Part shown: one piece after another, positions 60,009-64,000 of the stretch
Layout of the letters: each line of letters begins with the position of its first letter
How positions within the stretch are numbered: position 1 is the first letter of the stretch
NCBI RefSeq assembly: GCF_035083965.1
Contig: NC_089723.1
Location: 31,313,193-31,377,192 of the forward strand
Reading direction: 5' to 3'
Length of the DNA: 64,000 nucleotides
Source: Branchiostoma lanceolatum
Taxonomy: Eukaryota; Chordata; Leptocardii; Amphioxiformes; Branchiostomatidae
The notes under the pieces: generated by a model
What the model was told of the DNA's origin: nothing
What the model saw: only the letters and a program-made list of their open reading frames with translations
Database searches by the model: none
Made by a program: the position numbers and the translations under genes

Positions 60009-63000
60009 CTAGTAGCTGTCTGTAGACTTGTAGTGGTTCTCATCTATGGTGGAGTATATGTGACCCTCGTTACTCAGGAACTCAACGGCATTCCTGGAAA
60101 TACAACATGACAGAGTTACTGGTGTGCGGCCTCACCAGCGTGGACCTGCTGGACAGAGTGCGAACCCACTGGAATAGCCGACTGCTGCCCACCCCCGTGT
60201 CAGGGAAACCCGCAACAGTATAATCAAATACTGGATACTACTACTAGTTACTGTGTGTTACTCCTTACACACACTTGTTTCTGTCAGCAGAAAAAATACA
60301 GACATGTGCAATTAATTTAGTCTATATAACGCAAACTCCCACTGTTAGGCACTTTTATGGCCCCTCCCCGCAGAGGGCACTGTTGGGCCCCTGAAGAGGG
60401 ATTCAATTAGGCCAGAAACAATTTAGACTGTAAAAAGCCATGAAATACCTCTAAAATATCGTATTTTGGCACAATGGTGATTTAGAAGGTCAGAACACTG
60501 TCTGGACCATTGCAATGTCTTTCAATGTTTTGCCTTCTCCTGGTGTTACGTTCCTTTGAGTAGACTTAATACACACTACAGCTGCCCACCTGACTGCATC
60601 CCTGGAGATGCCCCTCAGGCGCTGTTCGATCACAGACACGTTGACTCCTGACTCATCCTGGCTGCTCTGGATCATTGTCAGAACCTGTGAGGAGGGAGGA
60701 GTGTCAGACTAGGTAGGATGTGACTGCAGTTCTACCTAATCATGCTAGGTGGCACACACACTCATGATGAGCAATGAACTCATCATGACTCTGTTTCTCT
60801 CTATCATGTGAAACGTGCCATTCCATTCCATTCTGTATCAAGTAGTGATGTTAGTACACTAGTTTAAATATTTCATAGTTGTTTATATTCCATGTTATTT
60901 GCCATATATTGTACCTGTTGCAATTGTTGTGCAATAAACTTTGACTGACTGCCTGACTGACTGCACAGCAGATGTAGTATGTTTGTAAGCTTCTTCTTTG
61001 AATGAAATTTGCAAGATTCACGTAGAACCACTTGCCTGGTTCTGAACATTGTTGAGGCCAAGGTCATTGACTAAACCCTGCTGACCCGTGGGTCTCCCAC
61101 CGGTGTTCTGTTTCTGTCCTCCCATCCCTGCAGACGTGCCTCCAGTCGACTGCTGTTTAATAGGAATATAAAATATAAATGTTATGACGTATGATCTACA
61201 ACAATCATTGTACAGTATACACATACCACTATTCTTGTCAATCTATGAGTAGGACACCACAAAATTCACCTGATACTCCCTGAGACAAATTGCCTTCATT
61301 TAGCAGCTTATACACATTCAAGTGTATCATCTAAAGAGAGCTGGTATGGTCTTGCACAACTTTCCACACTCTACTTTTTAATAGTGTAGACCTGCCATAC
61401 TCACCGAGCCCTTTTCTAACATCATATGTGCTTGAACCACCTCCAGTATGTGCATGGTGAGTTCGTTATAGTCAGTAACTGGTGCGATCTTGAAGGCCAC
61501 CAGGCTCTTCTTGCCCTGGAACGCCCTCAGGTGACCCGTGGCTCGGATGTAACTGTTGACGGGGTAGAGTTGGTCTTGATCCTCGTCTGGAATGTTATCC
61601 TGGAATGTACAAATGGACATGGTTTATATTTCCTGTAACGTATATACCTACATTGAATGGGCATGTTTTCAATCTCCAAACATTTGCTGCGGTCTAAGTC
61701 ATCCACATTGCTACATGCTACAACAGCACAATGCTGTAAAATTTGTACAGATGTAGCATCATCCTAACTGTAATAAAATGCAGCACTATCTTCTGAATAT
61801 AATGTTGTTGTTCAATAATATCTTTGTTAATACAAAGAAAAAATTACAGTACATAGACAAGAGAAGATGCCAAATACCAAAGTACAAGTATGTGCATGGT
61901 GGCCTCATGGTTATCGTATCATGTTGATTAATAACAATACTCATAACAAGTACATGCACACAGGCATTCTTCAGACCAACTACTACAGCACCCTTATGTG
62001 CTGCTGCAGACCTACCCACAGAACTAGATGTTGTGCTACTCACATCATTGTCCAGCCACTGCCTGACGTCCATGGGAGGACCTGTCATGTCGTCGATCTT
62101 GTACAGGATGTTGGTGGGAGCCCTGGTGGCATTTCGGACTACCCCAACTATGGTCACCTGTGTGTGACAACACAACAGATTATTAAAGTAGTCAAAGTGG
62201 ACATCATACAATGTGTTTAAATAGCCAGTACACAATAATACCTATAAACATTTTGTATGTTGGGTGGGCATCATATTTGTGTTTAAATACTAGTAACCAG
62301 TACACATACCCCACATACATTTTGTTTATGGGTATGGGCAGTCTTTCTGGTTATTGTTGCTTCAATTTCAACAACATTTGTGGACAGAAATCATGTAGCT
62401 AGCTGTACATGGTTAGTCTCCAACCAGACCCAATAGATTGCAAAGACCGTATCCAACTGGAAGAAGGAGCTTATAGTGCAATCTAAGGTCTGGAACAAGT
62501 CGGTCTGAACAAAGGCTATTAACATCTAATTGTTACCTAATCAAACTGTGCTTCTGTAAGTGAGTTTATTACTCTCTGTCCGCACGGGCGTGCGGCGCCA
62601 TGCCGGGCTGACACCTCCAGGCCGCGACTGAGAGGCCGTTCACTTGGGCAGAGCTGTACCGCGAAAATTAAACTTCCCAGGAAAAATAAACTAACAGAAA
62701 AGACTTGGTCTCTTTTTCAAAATCAATCTGTTACGAAGATCGCTACCAAAACTGCTTCAATCGTCACAAAATGCGATCAATTTTGACCAGTTACGTCGGA
62801 ACTGTAAGGGCTATTCCCGCCATGTAATCTCTTGTAATAGTGGCTTGAACCCGAAACAGTAAACATTGTCTACGAATGTCTTTATAAGAACGGTTTTCCA
62901 TGATGCCACAAACATCGCCGATGGGTGAAAGAAACTGCTATTGTGAGAGCTTTTTACTAGGCTCAACCAAGGCGCGAACCTCCCACTGGGACGTGCGCGG

Positions 63001-63560
63001 GTGACTGGGCTTGGTCATAAAAAGATTAGTACCCCGGACATTCGTACGGCTGTTAGAATTACAACGAGGAGGGGCAGCGGCACCTTTATTGAATAGAAAT
63101 GCTCCGCCCTGTTTGAGTTGTAGCAGACCTTGGGTTGGCTATGAAAACTCCTTCTGCCTGTTGGATACGGTCTTTGCCAACCCGTAGGTCTGCTTGGAGA
63201 CTAGTACATGGTGTCCTAAACACATACTGTACCTGATAACAGAAATAGCAGTCTTTCTGTAGTTATACAATTGATAATGAGGACATGTGTAACGATAGAT
63301 TAATCAAACACAGTAATAGCACGACTCCTGATTGCTGGAGTTCATCAGGACATGAAAGTTAGCTACTGCTGAACAACTTCAGGTGTCCTAACTGTCATTT
63401 CTAATATGGACAAAATGGTTGTACATCACTTCAGTGTATAATCTCAGATGAAAGATGTTACCTGATTAATATCAGTTTCCCCCAGTCTGAAGGAATCTTC
63501 CATCTGCTGGGCTTGTAGAAGGTGTGAAACGGTGCATGGCAACAGGTTCTGGGCTCTCCT
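60009..63560 (-). CDS. RPA2: Replication protein A 32-kDa subunit, partial (5' end outside window)
   Basis: Middle subunit of the RPA single-stranded-DNA-binding heterotrimer used in replication, repair and checkpoint signalling. Six minus-strand exons are visible: 63462-63560, 62044-62157, 61405-61599, 61036-61152, 60590-60684 and 60009-60093. They join in frame to 234 residues plus stop. The OB-fold runs from [20 protein letters not shown] through [38 protein letters not shown] and [20 protein letters not shown] to [12 protein letters not shown]. After a glycine/glutamine linker comes the C-terminal winged helix ([20 protein letters not shown]) used for partner binding. About 40 residues, including the serine-rich phosphorylation region, are missing and must be encoded right of 64000. 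The intron after 61036 starts with GC (CAG/GCAAGT) instead of GT. The acceptor at 61153 is a NAGNAG site (CAGCAG). Confidence 0.96.
62414..63203. mobile_element. 790-bp non-autonomous element with long inverted ends, inside an RPA2 intron
   Basis: The left end begins TAGTCTCCAACCAGACCC. The reverse complement of the right end begins TAGTCTCCAAGCAGACCT. Both continue through CAAAGACCGTATCCAAC and AGAAGGAG to AAGGTCTG, giving inverted ends of about 80 bp. Each end is itself a hairpin (CAGACC...GGTCTG). GTACATGGT flanks it on both sides (62405-62413 and 63204-63212), a perfect 9-bp target-site duplication. The interior includes a GC-rich patch near 62580-62660 and no meaningful open frame. The RPA2 intron's splice sites are untouched. 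Confidence 0.9.
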
Positions 63561-64000
63561 CTGGAGTCAACAATAAATATTTACGAGTGGAAAGTTTTTG
63601 TATAATAATGAGCAGTTTCATTTATGCTCTGCTTAGAAAACTATGATGGCAAGAAAACGTTGACAAAGTGTTCACATACTACTAGTAAGCCATCAGGGAA
63701 AACTTATCTACCAAAAGCACATACTGTAGTAAATAGCTTTAGTTGTACTTCGGCTTTAATGATGGTCCCTTTACTAACTCAGTGTTAGTCCACTACACAT
63801 ACACGAATGAAATTCATTTATTTTCGTGGGGACTTGATTTTGCGGTGAGAGGGGAAAGAAGGTTTTTGCAGGGTTTTAAGTTCACTGTTAAAACAATCAT
63901 GTTGAACAGTGGTAATATAATGGAAACATTTGCAGTCATGATTTCTCATCAGTGGAGAGGTCACAGCGAAATTAAAAGCACTGCAAACATGTCAAGACTT
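63561..64000. other. RPA2 intron running off the window
   Basis: Sequence upstream of the first visible RPA2 exon. I looked for the short, glycine/serine-rich N-terminal exon on the minus strand and did not find a convincing one, so the missing exon(s) probably lie beyond the edge. Confidence 0.5.

Noticed and set aside
1-64000. tRNA or rRNA genes
   Set aside because: I found no stretch with a convincing cloverleaf with A and B boxes, or rRNA-like sequence. A covariance-model scan would be needed to exclude small RNAs.

Overview
The window is eukaryotic, animal DNA: genes are split by GT-AG introns and no operon-like packing is seen. Five genes are recognisable from their protein sequence: an FGF ligand (minus, 5512-8086), the ribosome-biogenesis factor ABT1/ESF2 (minus, 22609-30569), the tubulin-cofactor-E-like protein TBCEL (plus, 33896-36197), the Wnt/TGF-beta modulator Dapper/DACT (minus, 51296-57768) and replication protein A subunit 2 (minus, 60009 to beyond the right edge). 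DACT is known as a chordate-specific family, yet the genes are short and invertebrate-like. I infer a lancelet (Branchiostoma). No single sequence feature proves the species.

Layout. 1-5.5 kb: no gene, one perfect 112-bp palindrome. 5.5-8.1 kb: FGF gene in three exons with the canonical 104-nt middle exon. 8.1-22.6 kb: a gene-poor stretch with degenerate tandem repeats, one foldback element and some unrecognised open frames. 22.6-30.6 kb: ABT1 with a 6.4-kb intron. 30.6-36.4 kb: divergent intergenic region, then TBCEL. 37.6-43.3 kb: a tandem duplication of [43-bp minisatellite + two-exon gene of unknown family]; the protein is arginine-rich at its N-terminus with two predicted membrane segments. 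45.2-48.3 kb: a small two-exon gene I do not recognise. 51.3-57.8 kb: DACT. 60.0-63.6 kb: RPA2, lacking its first exon(s).

The most interesting signal is a set of short foldback (MITE-like) elements scattered through the window. Their ends begin TAGCCTGGG, TAGCCCGAG or TAGTCTCC, and the better-preserved copies are flanked by 9-10 bp target-site duplications. One copy (39578-39685) has two identical 51-bp arms and a perfect 9-bp duplication. It sits inside the coding exon of one tandem paralogue, where it adds 117 nt (39 codons) but introduces an in-frame stop. The other paralogue lacks this insertion and carries a different element in its intron. A larger 790-bp element with about 80-bp inverted ends and a perfect 9-bp duplication lies in an RPA2 intron.

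The genes do not form an obvious pathway: FGF and DACT act in developmental signalling, and ABT1, TBCEL and RPA2 are housekeeping genes for ribosome, microtubule and DNA metabolism.
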